Shown one piece after another: positions 1 through 7,845 of a stretch of DNA of 20,747 nt. This stretch comes from Brucella pseudogrignonensis (GTDB lineage Bacteria > Pseudomonadota > Alphaproteobacteria > Rhizobiales > Rhizobiaceae): NCBI RefSeq assembly GCF_032190615.1, contig NZ_JAVLAT010000006.1:1-20747 (forward strand), written 5' to 3'. Numbering within the stretch: position 1 is the first letter of the stretch; each line of letters opens with the position of its first letter. The translations under genes and the position numbers were made by a program. The notes beneath the pieces are model-generated. The model ran no database searches. It was not told the origin of the DNA and saw only the letters and a list, made by a program, of their open reading frames with translations.

Positions 1-311
1 ATCGAAGCCCAGACACTATCAGGATCAAAAAGATCGAGCATCGCAATGTTGGGCAGGATGGATACCCAACAGCGCCTAAAGATCGATGGATAGATCGAAG
101 CTTTCATATAGGCGCATAGACGAGCGTTTTGATTGAAGTGTTGCAATGCATCAAAAAAAGATCAAACGCCTCTCAGTGGCCCGATATGGGGCGGTCAGAT
201 AGGCCGGGGCGGGGTAAAAGTCTACAGCTGACCGTCAGCCAGACCCGCGTCCCAAGCATTTACACGCATCCGCAATTCATAAAAAGGGTTTAGGCCCGTG
301 AAAGGGCTGAA
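1..311. other. Region upstream of terminase genes, no confident gene
   Basis: I see no complete gene here. All three plus-strand frames are open from base 1 to stops at 77-79, 91-93 and 117-119, so the C-terminus of an upstream gene may end in this stretch; the frame ending at 119 looks slightly more protein-like, but this is a weak guess. Several GATCGA hexamers occur in the first 100 bases. A small dyad GTTGGG (48-53) / CCCAAC (65-70) has no T-tract. A 13-bp dyad, GCTGAC-C-GTCAGC, sits at 227-239. In HK97-type cos phages the cohesive-end site commonly lies just upstream of the small terminase gene, so this segment is the natural place for cos, but nothing here proves it. Confidence 0.5.
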
Positions 312-710
312 ATGCCACGTCCGCAAACGCCACTTGCTAAGGCGGCGCTAACTGGCGCTGACAAGAAAGACCCGCAACGTTATCGCGACAGAAGTAACCC
401 GAAAGCTTCGGGGCGCGGTATCGGAAAAGCCCCAGATTATCTGAGTAAGAATGCAAAAAAGGCATGGGCAATCTTTGTCGATGAAATCCCGTGGCTGGTC
501 TACGAGGACCGAGCGGCACTAGAGATTGTCAGCATCATGAGGGGGCAGATTATCGAAGGCGCAAGCGATCTGCCTGCTTCATTCTTTGGCAATTACCGCA
601 TGGCCGTTTCATCACTAGGCGCAACGCCGGTTGATCGGTCCAAGGTTCACCAGCCACATGAAGAAGCTGATGATGATCCCTTTGCAGAATTTGACGTTAG
701 GCAACATTGA
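312..710 (+). CDS. terS: Phage terminase small subunit, P27-like
   Basis: Probable DNA-recognition subunit of the packaging motor, which would bind the phage packaging site and recruit the large subunit. The 132-aa protein has a basic, proline-containing N-terminus and, around residues 38-60, the pattern 'APDYLSKNAKKAW...' typical of P27-family small terminases (Pfam Terminase_4), where a proline and leucine precede a helical, tryptophan-containing segment. The C-terminus is acidic (EEADDDPFAEFD). The ATG follows a purine-rich GAAAGGGCTGAA stretch. Its stop codon overlaps the TTG start of the large terminase gene, so the two are probably translationally coupled. The assignment rests on these motifs and on position directly before terL; sequence conservation in small terminases is low. 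Confidence 0.85.
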   Translation: MPRPQTPLAKAALTGADKKDPQRYRDRSNPKASGRGIGKAPDYLSKNAKKAWAIFVDEIPWLVYEDRAALEIVSIMRGQIIEGASDLPASFFGNYRMAVSSLGATPVDRSKVHQPHEEADDDPFAEFDVRQH

Positions 711-2398
711 GCTACGCAGATAAGGCGCATCAATACGCCCGTGACGTTGTTTCAGGCGCTATTCCGGCCTGCAAGTATGTCTATCAGGCTTGCCAGCGAC
801 AGCTTGACGATCTGGCTAATCCGCCGAAGGGCTATCACTTCGATACCGGAAGGGCAGAGCGCATCTGCCGATTTGTCGAGCTATGCCCACATATCAAAGG
901 CCCGTCAGCTTCACGCGGCGATCTGATGATTTTGGAGCCGTGGCAGCTATTCATCTTGAGCACGTCATTCGGCTGGGTGGATAGTAACGGAAATAGGCGG
1001 TTTCGTCGCGTTTATGTGGAAGTCCCCCGCGGTAACGGGAAGTCATCTTTCTCGTCGCCGGTTGGTCTTTACATGCTTGCGCTTGACGGTGAAGCCGGTG
1101 CTGAAATCTACTCGGCAGCGACGACACGCGATCAGGCTCGCATTGTTTTCCGCGATGCACAGGCGATGGCAAGAAAGATGCCTGCCTATCGCAATCGGTT
1201 TAAGGTCGATGTCAGTGCACAGTCTCTTGTGCAGATGAAAACATCGAGCGCGTTCAAGGCTCTATCCGCTGACGGGCATACGCTTGACGGTTTGAATATT
1301 CATCTGGCTATCGTAGACGAGCTTCACGCGCACAAAAGCCGTGATGTTTATGATGTTCTGGAAACAGGGCTTGGCAAACGGCCTCAATCGATGCTGTGGA
1401 TGATCACCACGGCAGGCAGCAACAAGCACGGTATCTGCTACGAGGTCAGGAAGTTCGTTCTTGATGTTCTGGCTGGCACTGTAGCGGGGGAGGCTGCTGA
1501 CGCTGTATTCGGAATTATTTACACCATTGACGAGGGCGACGATCCGTTTGCAGAAGAAACTTTGCGGAAGGCAAACCCGAATTGGGGTGTGTCTGTCGAT
1601 CCTAAGATTGTCTTACAGACGGCAGGCAAGGCCAGACAGGTTGCAACAGCAAGGGCGAATTATCTCACCAAGCATCTGAATGTTTGGGTTGACGCTAATT
1701 CGGCGCTGTTTGACACAGACTGGTGGCGCAAATGCGAGGACCGCGATCTTGTTGAGGAAGACTTTGCCAACGACGAATGTGTCATTGGCCTTGATCTGGC
1801 AAGTAAGATCGACATTGCAGCGCGTGTAAACCTCTATCGCAGGTTGATAGATGGGAAGGCTCATTATTATGTTTTCCCACGTTTTTACCTACCGAGAGTT
1901 GCAATAGAAGAAGATAAGCACCCGATGTATCGCGGGTGGGAGATGCAGGGCGACATAACTGCCACTGCCGGTGAGACAATCGACTTCGGTTCAATCGAGG
2001 ATGACATCAAGGCGGAAGGTCCGGGATTAAATCTGCAAGCTGTAGCAACTGACCCATGGCAAGCGCAGCAGATGATCCAGAACCTCAAGCGCGATGGAAT
2101 GCCTGCCGAGGAATATCGGCAAACAGTGGCAACGATGAGCGAGGCGACGAAAACGCTTGATGCTCTCATGCGGGAACAGCGCATTCATCACACCGGAAAT
2201 GCGGTGATGAACTGGATGATCGGCAATGTTGTCGGGCATTACGATGCAAAAGAGAACGTCTACCCGCGCAAGGAGATGCCTCAAAACAAGATCGACGGTG
2301 CGGTGGCGCTAATCATGGCTCTTGGCTGGTTTATTCAGCAGGAAACGGAACATGATGGCATGGATGATTACTTCAAGAGCTTGGCAGGTGCAGCGTGA
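707..2398 (+). CDS. terL: Phage terminase large subunit (ATPase and nuclease)
   Basis: The motor that pumps DNA into the prohead and cuts the concatemer. The 563-aa protein matches Terminase_1 / HK97 TerL. The N-terminal ATPase has a Walker A-like PRGNGKSS at about residues 107-114 and a Walker B LAIVDE with the acidic pair D204-E205. The C-terminal RNase H-like nuclease has the expected spaced aspartates in IGLDLASK (D363), VATDPW (about D449) and KIDGAVAL (about D530). Length is normal for the family. The start is TTG at 707, which overlaps the terS stop (TTGA); no better ATG precedes the conserved N-terminal region, so expression probably depends on coupling. The stop overlaps the GTG start of the portal gene. 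Confidence 0.97.
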   Translation: MSYADKAHQYARDVVSGAIPACKYVYQACQRQLDDLANPPKGYHFDTGRAERICRFVELCPHIKGPSASRGDLMILEPWQLFILSTSFGWVDSNGNRRFRRVYVEVPRGNGKSSFSSPVGLYMLALDGEAGAEIYSAATTRDQARIVFRDAQAMARKMPAYRNRFKVDVSAQSLVQMKTSSAFKALSADGHTLDGLNIHLAIVDELHAHKSRDVYDVLETGLGKRPQSMLWMITTAGSNKHGICYEVRKFVLDVLAGTVAGEAADAVFGIIYTIDEGDDPFAEETLRKANPNWGVSVDPKIVLQTAGKARQVATARANYLTKHLNVWVDANSALFDTDWWRKCEDRDLVEEDFANDECVIGLDLASKIDIAARVNLYRRLIDGKAHYYVFPRFYLPRVAIEEDKHPMYRGWEMQGDITATAGETIDFGSIEDDIKAEGPGLNLQAVATDPWQAQQMIQNLKRDGMPAEEYRQTVATMSEATKTLDALMREQRIHHTGNAVMNWMIGNVVGHYDAKENVYPRKEMPQNKIDGAVALIMALGWFIQQETEHDGMDDYFKSLAGAA

Positions 2399-3648
2399 AC
2401 CTATTGCGAAAGATGCTGAATGGTTTCGTTGGCGATACGCCTGTTAAGCGGAACCTGACCGTTCGTGAGCCTGACGCTTGGTATCCGGGTGACAGCATCG
2501 GCGGGGCCGGGGAGATCATCACTGAAAAGAATGTTCTTGCACTGTCTGCGGTGTGGGCATGTGTGAACCTGATTTCAGGTACAATCTCGTCGTTGCCGCT
2601 TATGGTTTATCGCAAGAGTGCTGACGGATCACGCGAGGTCGCAAGCGATCACCCACTCTATGTTGTGCTGCACGACAGCCCGAATTACGACCAGACAGCG
2701 GTTGACTTCTGGGACTTCATGGCGGCATCGGTTGAGCTTTGGGGCAATGGTTACGCTCGTGTCAATCGATCAAATGGTAATGTTCGGGTCTTAACTCCTA
2801 TTCTTCCGGCGCTGATGAGCGTTCAGAAGAAGTCCAACGGCGATCTGATTTACAAGTGGACTGAGGACGGCAAGGCGAACGAAGCCACAGATCGCGAAAT
2901 CCTGCATATCCGTGGTTTCGGCGGCAACCCACTTGGCGGAGCGTCGACGCTTTACTTCGGTCGCCGTGTGTTTGGCTTATCGCAGGCAGCGGATAGATCA
3001 GCCGGATCGATGTTTGAGAACGGTTTGCGACCTTCTGGTGTTCTCAAGTTCGAGAAGTGGCTGAACGATGAGCAGCGCGAGCTTGCCGAACAGAAACTTG
3101 CAGCGAAAATCGGAAGCGGCAATGCTGGCAAGCCTATCATCCTAGAGGGCGGCACCGAATGGCAGCAACTGACGATTACGCCAGAAGATGCCCAGATGCT
3201 GGAAACCCGCTCATTCTCTATTGAGGAAATCTGTCGGTTCTTCGGTGTGCCTCCGCATATGGTTGGTCACACATCGAAATCGACAAGTTGGGGATCGGGT
3301 ATTGAAGCGCAAACACTCGGCTTTCAGAAGTTCACACTTCGCCGTCGTTTGAAGCGCATTGAACAGGCACTGATGAAACAGCTCCTGACGCCAGCGGATA
3401 AGGCGGCAGGGGTTATCATAGAATTTAACCAAGAAGGCCTTCTGCGGGGCGATACGGCGGGAAGAGCGCGGTTCTACCAGCAGATGACGGCAATCGGCGC
3501 GATGACGATCAACGAAGTCCGAGAGCTTGAGAACTTGCCACCTGTCGAGGGCGGAGATGTTCCACGCATGCAGATGCAGAATGTGCCCATTACCGAAGCC
3601 GGTGCAGACCGAGAACTGACCCCGCGTCAGAGCGACAACGAGGAATAA
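2395..3648 (+). CDS. Phage portal protein, HK97 family
   Basis: Forms the dodecameric ring at one capsid vertex through which DNA enters and leaves, docking terminase and later the connector. The 417-aa protein fits the HK97 gp3-type portal family (Phage_portal, PF04860). Recognisable features are the N-terminal 'ALSAVWACVNLISGTISSLPL' region near residues 50-70 and 'FSIEEICRFFGVPPHMVG' near residues 274-291, a hallmark of this family. The GTG start at 2395 overlaps the terL stop by four bases (GTGA). The last part is polar and probably disordered. The protease gene follows after five bases with its ribosome-binding site inside the portal 3' end. Confidence 0.96.
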   Translation: MNLLRKMLNGFVGDTPVKRNLTVREPDAWYPGDSIGGAGEIITEKNVLALSAVWACVNLISGTISSLPLMVYRKSADGSREVASDHPLYVVLHDSPNYDQTAVDFWDFMAASVELWGNGYARVNRSNGNVRVLTPILPALMSVQKKSNGDLIYKWTEDGKANEATDREILHIRGFGGNPLGGASTLYFGRRVFGLSQAADRSAGSMFENGLRPSGVLKFEKWLNDEQRELAEQKLAAKIGSGNAGKPIILEGGTEWQQLTITPEDAQMLETRSFSIEEICRFFGVPPHMVGHTSKSTSWGSGIEAQTLGFQKFTLRRRLKRIEQALMKQLLTPADKAAGVIIEFNQEGLLRGDTAGRARFYQQMTAIGAMTINEVRELENLPPVEGGDVPRMQMQNVPITEAGADRELTPRQSDNEE

Positions 3649-3653
3649 TCTCG

Positions 3654-4316
3654 ATGAAAACCAAAGACTTTGCCTTGCAGGTTAAAGACCTGTCGGAAGA
3701 CGGCACCTTTACGGGTTACGGCTCGGTCAACGGCAATGTTGACAGCTATGGCGAGCGGGTAATGCCCGGTGCTTTCGCTGGCAGTCTCGCTAAGCATAAG
3801 CGCGAAGGCACAAGCGTTCTGATGCTTTGGCAGCATAACCCGAATGAACCGATCGGTATCTGGGATGATCTTGCTGAGGATGCAAAAGGCCTTTGGGGTA
3901 AGGGCCGCTTGATCATGGAAGTGCAGAAGGCTCGTGAAGTCCATGCGCTCATGAAGGCGAATGCTATCGGTGGTCTTTCCATCGGGTACCGAGAAATCAA
4001 AGCCACTCCTGACGGCAATGTGCGCAATCTGGATGAATTGGACCTGCGGGAAATCTCCCCGGTTTCTTTCCCAGCCAATCGCCGCGCCCGTATCGAGGCA
4101 GTGAAATCTGAACGCATGGATGAGTTTGCCAGACGCCTCCGCGATGGCGACCCCATGCCGATCAAAGAATTTGAGGACATCTTGCGAGAGGCAGGGGTTC
4201 CAAAAAGCATGGCATGCGCGATTGCCTCGCATGGTTATGCAAAGGCCGTTCTGGGTGATCCAGAGGGCGAAAAGGCAAGCGACGCAACCGCATTCTTAAA
4301 AGCATTGCGCGGTTAA
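3654..4316 (+). CDS. Prohead protease, HK97 family (U35)
   Basis: Maturation serine protease that is packaged in the prohead and removes the capsid scaffold domain. The 220-aa protein has the family signature: a catalytic His in LMLWQHN (H61), a Ser in GGLSIGY (S109), and the following LDLREISPVSFPAN block with an acidic residue near 133 that may complete the triad. Length is typical. The C-terminal tail past residue 155 is basic and helical and may be the targeting part that is self-cleaved. ATG at 3654 follows AGGAA in the portal 3' end. It lies just before the capsid gene, as in HK97. A 201-aa open frame on the opposite strand here is only a shadow. Confidence 0.95.
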   Translation: MKTKDFALQVKDLSEDGTFTGYGSVNGNVDSYGERVMPGAFAGSLAKHKREGTSVLMLWQHNPNEPIGIWDDLAEDAKGLWGKGRLIMEVQKAREVHALMKANAIGGLSIGYREIKATPDGNVRNLDELDLREISPVSFPANRRARIEAVKSERMDEFARRLRDGDPMPIKEFEDILREAGVPKSMACAIASHGYAKAVLGDPEGEKASDATAFLKALRG

Positions 4317-4350
4317 ATCTCACCCTCTTTGTCCAGAAAGGACATTATCA

Positions 4351-5571
4351 ATGAGCGACAATAAAACAGCAGAGCAGCTTGCTCTGGAGGTTAAGGCTGA
4401 CTTCGAGAAGAAGTTTGACAGCGTCAAGGAAATCGCTGAACAGGCCGTGGCTGAAGCCAAGAAGAATGGCGACATCAGCGAGAGCCTCAAGGCAAAGGCT
4501 GACGAAAGCCTTACCGCCATGAATGAACTCAAGGCACGTCTTGACGATTTCGAGCAGAAGGCAGCACGCGGCGGTGGCGAAGGCGACCGGGAAAAGTCGA
4601 TTGGTGAGCAGTTCGTTGAAAACGACAAGGTCAAGGAATTTCTCGGTCAGGCGAACCCTCGCGGTCGCATCGACATTCAGACCAAGGCCACGCTGACCAC
4701 GGCAACCACGAACGCCGCCGGTTCCGTTGGCGCTGCAATTCAGACCACCCGACTTCCCGGCATTCTTGAGCTGCCCCAGCGCCGTCTGACTATCCGTGAT
4801 CTGCTCTCGCAGGGTCAGATGGACGGCGGTTCACTGGAATACGTCAAGGAAAAGGGTTTCAACAACCGCGCCGCTGGCGTGGCTGAAGGTGCGGCAAAGC
4901 CAAACTCGGATATTCAGTTCGAGCTGGTAACGACCTCTGCCAAGGTCATTGCACACTGGATGAAGGCTTCCCGTCAGGTGCTGTCTGACGTGTCACAGCT
5001 TCGCTCGATCATTGATCAGCGCTTGCTGTACGGTCTGGCATACGTTGAAGAAAACCAGCTTCTCAACGGTGACGGCACAGGCCAGAACCTGCTCGGCATC
5101 ATCCCGCAGTCGACAGCGTTCGCTATCCCTGCCGGGACAACCATGCCAGCAACTGTTACCGGCATTGATCGTCTTCGTGTGGCGATGCTTCAGGCGGCGC
5201 TTGCTGAATATCCAGCAACCGGCCATGTCCTCAATCCGATTGATTGGACGTCGATTGAACTGCTCAAGGACACTCAGGGCCGTTACATCATCGGCAATCC
5301 GCAGGGTACGCTTTCGCCTACTCTTTGGGGCCTTCCTGTTGTCACCACTCAGGCGGTTGCGGCTGGTAAGTTCCTCACCGGTGCGTTCAAGCTTGGTGCG
5401 CAGATTTTCGACCGCTGGCAGGCACGTGTTGAAGTCGCAACTGAGAATGAAGACGACTTCATCAAGAACCTTGTCACCATCCTTGCTGAAGAACGTCTCG
5501 CTCTGGCTGTCTATCGTCCAGAAGCGTTCATCTACGGCGATGTGAACGCGGCTCCGGGTGGCGGCGAATAA
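4351..5571 (+). CDS. Major capsid protein, HK97 fold
   Basis: Builds the icosahedral shell. The 406-aa protein fits Phage_capsid (PF05065). Residues 1 to about 75 are charged, alanine-rich and predicted to be coiled coil, matching the HK97 delta scaffold domain removed by the prohead protease; the cut is expected between that helix and the start of the folded region near residue 112, although the site cannot be fixed by eye. The folded part includes 'SLEYVKEKGFNNRAAGVAEG' (E-loop region) and a C-terminal 'ALAVYRPEAFIYGD', typical of the family's A/P domains. The ATG has a good AGAAAGGA ribosome-binding site nine bases upstream. A hairpin with a short T-run follows the stop. Codon usage is noticeably more C/G-ending than in neighbours, as expected for a highly expressed gene. 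Confidence 0.97.
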   Translation: MSDNKTAEQLALEVKADFEKKFDSVKEIAEQAVAEAKKNGDISESLKAKADESLTAMNELKARLDDFEQKAARGGGEGDREKSIGEQFVENDKVKEFLGQANPRGRIDIQTKATLTTATTNAAGSVGAAIQTTRLPGILELPQRRLTIRDLLSQGQMDGGSLEYVKEKGFNNRAAGVAEGAAKPNSDIQFELVTTSAKVIAHWMKASRQVLSDVSQLRSIIDQRLLYGLAYVEENQLLNGDGTGQNLLGIIPQSTAFAIPAGTTMPATVTGIDRLRVAMLQAALAEYPATGHVLNPIDWTSIELLKDTQGRYIIGNPQGTLSPTLWGLPVVTTQAVAAGKFLTGAFKLGAQIFDRWQARVEVATENEDDFIKNLVTILAEERLALAVYRPEAFIYGDVNAAPGGGE

Positions 5572-5576
5572 GTTCT

Positions 5577-5617
5577 GATCAAATCGACGGGCAGTTAACG
5601 CTGCCCGTTTCTTGATC
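5577..5617 (+). terminator. Hairpin after capsid gene, probable terminator or attenuator
   Basis: An 8-bp perfect stem, ACGGGCAG (5587-5594) with CTGCCCGT (5601-5608), encloses a six-base loop TTAACG and runs into TTTCTT. An outer pair GATCAA (5577-5582) / TTGATC (5612-5617) could extend it. The place, just after the major capsid gene and before smaller-dose genes, fits a partial terminator that lowers downstream transcription or a 3' end stabiliser. Its efficiency cannot be judged by eye. Confidence 0.65.
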
Positions 5618-5631
5618 TGAAGGAGATTGCC

Positions 5632-5814
5632 ATGAAAACCTATGAAGTTTTACGCCGTCATCAGGGTGATAAATTCTATGAACCCGGCGATGAACGACAG
5701 GCATCCGAAACTGATGTGTCGCATTTGGTGAAGAATGGCGTTTTGAAGGAAAAGTCCGAGGAAAAGCCGAAGAATAAGGCTGAAGGTCGGGCAGAAAAGA
5801 ACAAAGGCGGTTGA
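5632..5814 (+). CDS. Small hypothetical protein between capsid and connector
   Basis: Sixty residues, no family recognised. The first ~42 residues look folded (MKTYEVLRRHQGDKFYEPGD...SHLVKNGVL), with a beta-like start resembling the short head-decoration or connector accessory proteins seen at this place in other HK97-type phages; the last ~18 residues are almost only K, E, G, A and R and should be disordered. The ATG has a strong AAGGAG eight bases upstream and the gene sits three bases before the connector gene, so it is very likely expressed. A minor head component is a positional guess. Confidence 0.7.
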   Translation: MKTYEVLRRHQGDKFYEPGDERQASETDVSHLVKNGVLKEKSEEKPKNKAEGRAEKNKGG

Positions 5815-5817
5815 TAA

Positions 5818-6384
5818 ATGCTGCTTCCTGTCCGCACACAAGCGCCAGCAGACCTACCGGTATCGCTTGAAGAAGCTCGTCAACATCTGATTGTGTCGGG
5901 TTTCACCGATGATGATAACCAGATCACGCGCTTTATTCAGGCCGCGACCGATCATCTTGAGCGTACGCTTAACATCGCGCTTGTCACTCAGACGTGGAAG
6001 CAATCGTTTTGCTCGTTTAATAGCTTCCTGCGGCTGCGTATGGGGCCAGTGGCTAGCGTTGAGGCCGTGAAGTACTTCGACACCGATAATGTGGAGAAAA
6101 CCGTTTCAGAGGCCTCCTACAAGACGCTGGACTATGCCTGCGGAACAGTTCTTTCGCTCGCTTACGGTAACTCGTGGCCCGCTACTGTAGCCCGCGCCGA
6201 TGCGGTCACTATCGAATACAAGGCAGGGACAGCCCCGGCAGACGTGCCAGCCTCTCTCAAGGCGGCAATCCTGATGCATGTTGGGCTGATGTACTCATAC
6301 CGAGGCGACCCAGAAGGCCCACGGATTGAGAGCAATCAAGCCTATGAAGCTCTTATCTGGCCGTTTCGCCGTCCGAAGGTGTAA
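5818..6384 (+). CDS. Head-tail connector protein, phiE125 gp8 / HK97 gp6-like
   Basis: Adaptor expected to sit under the portal ring. The 188-aa protein starts 'LPVSLEEARQHLIVSGFTDDDNQITRFIQAATDHLE', the helical N-terminus shared by the phiE125 gp8 / gp6-like connector family (Phage_connect_1-type), and has the usual central 'PVASVEAVKYFD' beta part and C-terminal 'VPASLKAAILMHVGLMYSYR' helix. Length around 190 is normal for the phiE125 gp8 version. It is separated from the preceding gene by three bases (TGA TAA ATG) and from the next by two, so it lies inside a tightly packed operon. The ribosome-binding site is weak (AAAGGCGG), suggesting coupling. Confidence 0.88.
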   Translation: MLLPVRTQAPADLPVSLEEARQHLIVSGFTDDDNQITRFIQAATDHLERTLNIALVTQTWKQSFCSFNSFLRLRMGPVASVEAVKYFDTDNVEKTVSEASYKTLDYACGTVLSLAYGNSWPATVARADAVTIEYKAGTAPADVPASLKAAILMHVGLMYSYRGDPEGPRIESNQAYEALIWPFRRPKV

Positions 6385-6386
6385 TC

Positions 6387-6728
6387 ATGGCTAGATTAGG
6401 ATCAGGGCAACTTCGTTCATCTATCACCTTCAGCACCATCACCGAAGTGCCGGACGGGCATGGTGGTTTCGAGCCGACCCCGACCGATTTCACAGTCCGC
6501 GGCAATATCCGGTATCTGCGGGGAGGGGAAACGGTTCAGGCGGCAAGGTTGACGGGTAAGCAGCCGGTTGTTGTCACGGTGCGCAGAAGTAGCCAGACGG
6601 CAGCTTTGACCACTGATGACGGTATGCGTGATGCGCGCACCGGAACCGAGTACCAGATCAGGGCAATTGTCCCGACCGAGGATCGGCAGTTTATGGAAAT
6701 TACAGCGGAAAGCGGGGTGGCGACATGA
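6387..6728 (+). CDS. Head closure protein, SPP1 gp16-like adaptor
   Basis: Stopper/closure component of the neck that keeps packaged DNA in and accepts the tail. The 113-aa length and the order 'MARLGSGQLRSSITF...GGFEPTPTDFTVRGNIRYLRGGETVQAARLTG...GTEYQIRAIVPTEDRQFMEITAE' match the phage head-tail joining/adaptor family (PF05521). The RGNIRYLRG.E segment near residue 50 and the final 'R..ME.ta' strand are typical. GAAGG lies about seven bases before the ATG. The stop overlaps the next ATG (ATGA). Confidence 0.88.
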   Translation: MARLGSGQLRSSITFSTITEVPDGHGGFEPTPTDFTVRGNIRYLRGGETVQAARLTGKQPVVVTVRRSSQTAALTTDDGMRDARTGTEYQIRAIVPTEDRQFMEITAESGVAT

Positions 6729-7141
6729 GTGTTTCCGTCTCATTCCAAGACCTGATTATTTCCACGCTCAAGGCCAACGCGAAGGTTTCGGCACTTGTCG
6801 GTGATCGTGTGTATGACGGCCCACCTGAAAAGCCGACATTTCCATATATCTCGATGGGCGCGAGTGATTTTCGCACCGATGATGCTGATTGCATCAATAG
6901 CCGTGAAGAAACAATCCAGATTGATTGCTGGGTGCGCAAGAATGGCCGGAAATGGCCGTGCAAAGAGATTGTTGACGCCATTGTAGGCGCTTTGAGAAAC
7001 ACCACTGGTGAGCTGTTAAGCGGCGCTCTTGTGGGTCTTAATATCGAATTGTCGCGTGTTTTGGATGATCCAGACGGTATAACCGCTCATGGCATTGTGC
7101 AAGTCACCGGACTGATTGACGAGGAATGGGAAGATGGTTGA
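6725..7141 (+). CDS. DUF3168 family tail completion/terminator protein
   Basis: DUF3168 proteins include the SPP1 gp17 / lambda gpU-like tail terminators that cap the tail tube and join it to the head. The 138-aa sequence has the family pattern: 'FQDLIISTLKANAKVSALVGDRVYDGPPEKPTFPYISMG' at residues 6-44 and 'ETIQIDCWVRKNGRKWPCKEIVDAIVGAL' at about residues 62-90. It starts with ATG overlapping the preceding stop (ATGA) and ends inside the start of the HK97 gp10-like gene. In many phages the DUF3168 gene follows the gp10-like gene; here it precedes it. Confidence 0.87.
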   Translation: MSVSVSFQDLIISTLKANAKVSALVGDRVYDGPPEKPTFPYISMGASDFRTDDADCINSREETIQIDCWVRKNGRKWPCKEIVDAIVGALRNTTGELLSGALVGLNIELSRVLDDPDGITAHGIVQVTGLIDEEWEDG

Positions 7142-7568
7142 GGGCTTAGACCGGCTCAAGCGAAAGCTTACTAAGACCATTCCGCAGGCTGTATTCGATG
7201 CGACGATCAAAGCAATGGAGCAAGGTGCTGGCGAAGTCGTCAGTATGATGCGTCGATTGGCACCGAAAGATACGGGTGCACTTGCACAGACGATCAACTG
7301 GACGTGGGGCGATGCGCCGAAAGGCTCAATGGTCCTCGGCAAGTCAGCACCGACACGCGACGGTTTGGTGATCACGATCTACGCTGGCGATACGTCAACG
7401 ATGGTTGGTGAACGTGAGCAATTCCAGCTTGCCAGACTTCAAGAGTTCGGCACCCAGCACATGAAGGCCAGCCCGTATTTCTTCCCATCATGGCGCACGT
7501 TGCGAAAGCGTGTCCGGGGCAGGGTTACGCGCCAGATGCGCAAAGCAGTCAGAGACGGAGCGAAATAA
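7134..7568 (+). CDS. HK97 gp10-like neck/tail protein
   Basis: A 144-aa protein of the HK97 gp10 / HK97-type family (PF04883), a small head-tail or tail completion protein. Diagnostic is the start 'VEGLDRLKRKLTKTIPQAV', followed by the 'GAGEVVSMMRRLAPKDTGALAQTI' block near residues 30-55, and a C-terminal 'HMKASPYFFPSWRTLRKRV' motif, all conserved in gp10-like proteins. I prefer ATG 7134 to an in-frame TTG at 7116: a GAGGA lies about eight bases before 7134 and the family start fits. It overlaps the previous gene by eight bases and the next by one. Confidence 0.87.
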   Translation: MVEGLDRLKRKLTKTIPQAVFDATIKAMEQGAGEVVSMMRRLAPKDTGALAQTINWTWGDAPKGSMVLGKSAPTRDGLVITIYAGDTSTMVGEREQFQLARLQEFGTQHMKASPYFFPSWRTLRKRVRGRVTRQMRKAVRDGAK

Positions 7569-7768
7569 TGGCTTGGGCAATCTTTAAAGTGGAATGCAAC
7601 TGGTCGCGTCCTCGCAGCCGGTATTCGTTCAACGCCAAGGCTTCGCCGGAACCGCAAGAACGTCCGCAAGACTTCATTGATTACTGCGTATCGAAAGGCT
7701 GGGCCGAAGCGGTCGCAAGCCCGACACGCGATCAGAAACGCGCCCTGAAAGGCCGTAAACGGGCTTAG
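7568..7768 (+). CDS. Small basic hypothetical protein before tail tube gene
   Basis: Sixty-six residues, not recognised. It is rich in Arg, Lys, Pro and aromatic residues (MAWAIFKVECNWSRPRSRYS...), with a basic C-terminus KRALKGRKRA. The ATG at 7568 overlaps the TAA of the gp10-like gene (TAATG), and the upstream GGAGCG acts as ribosome-binding site; an upstream GTG/ATG-like extension of the frame would run inside the gp10-like gene and is not needed. Position between neck and tube genes suggests a minor neck or tail factor, but no function can be given. The tight coupling makes it a likely real gene. Confidence 0.68.
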   Translation: MAWAIFKVECNWSRPRSRYSFNAKASPEPQERPQDFIDYCVSKGWAEAVASPTRDQKRALKGRKRA

Positions 7769-7784
7769 CCCAATCACCTGAAAC

Positions 7785-7829
7785 CGGGCCTCAAGCCCTA
7801 TCAAGGCTGGCGTATTGCTGGCCCGTTTT
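7785..7829 (+). terminator. Structured hairpin before tail tube gene, possible attenuator
   Basis: An outer stem CGGGCC (7785-7790) / GGCCCG (7820-7825) is followed directly by TTTT (7826-7829). Inside it AGCC (7794-7797) / GGCT (7805-7808) can form a second stem, and GGGC/GCCC alternatives overlap. The outer loop is long (29 nt), so this is a weaker terminator than a simple one. It lies in the only gap between neck and tube genes. Confidence 0.4.
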
Positions 7830-7845
7830 CGCATGGAGAAATAAC

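Noticed and set aside
1..120. Repeated GATCGA hexamers as a CRISPR-like or iteron array
   Set aside because: Spacing is irregular and copies are only six bases; the repeats are too short and few to support an origin or CRISPR array.
3627..4232. 201-aa and 154-aa minus-strand open frames over the prohead protease
   Set aside because: Long only because of codon bias on the opposite strand; the plus-strand protease has clear family motifs and the region has no minus-strand ribosome-binding site or neighbours.
5012..5545. 177-aa plus-strand frame inside the capsid gene
   Set aside because: Composition is Arg/Ser/Leu-rich shadow of the capsid coding sequence, with no start context.
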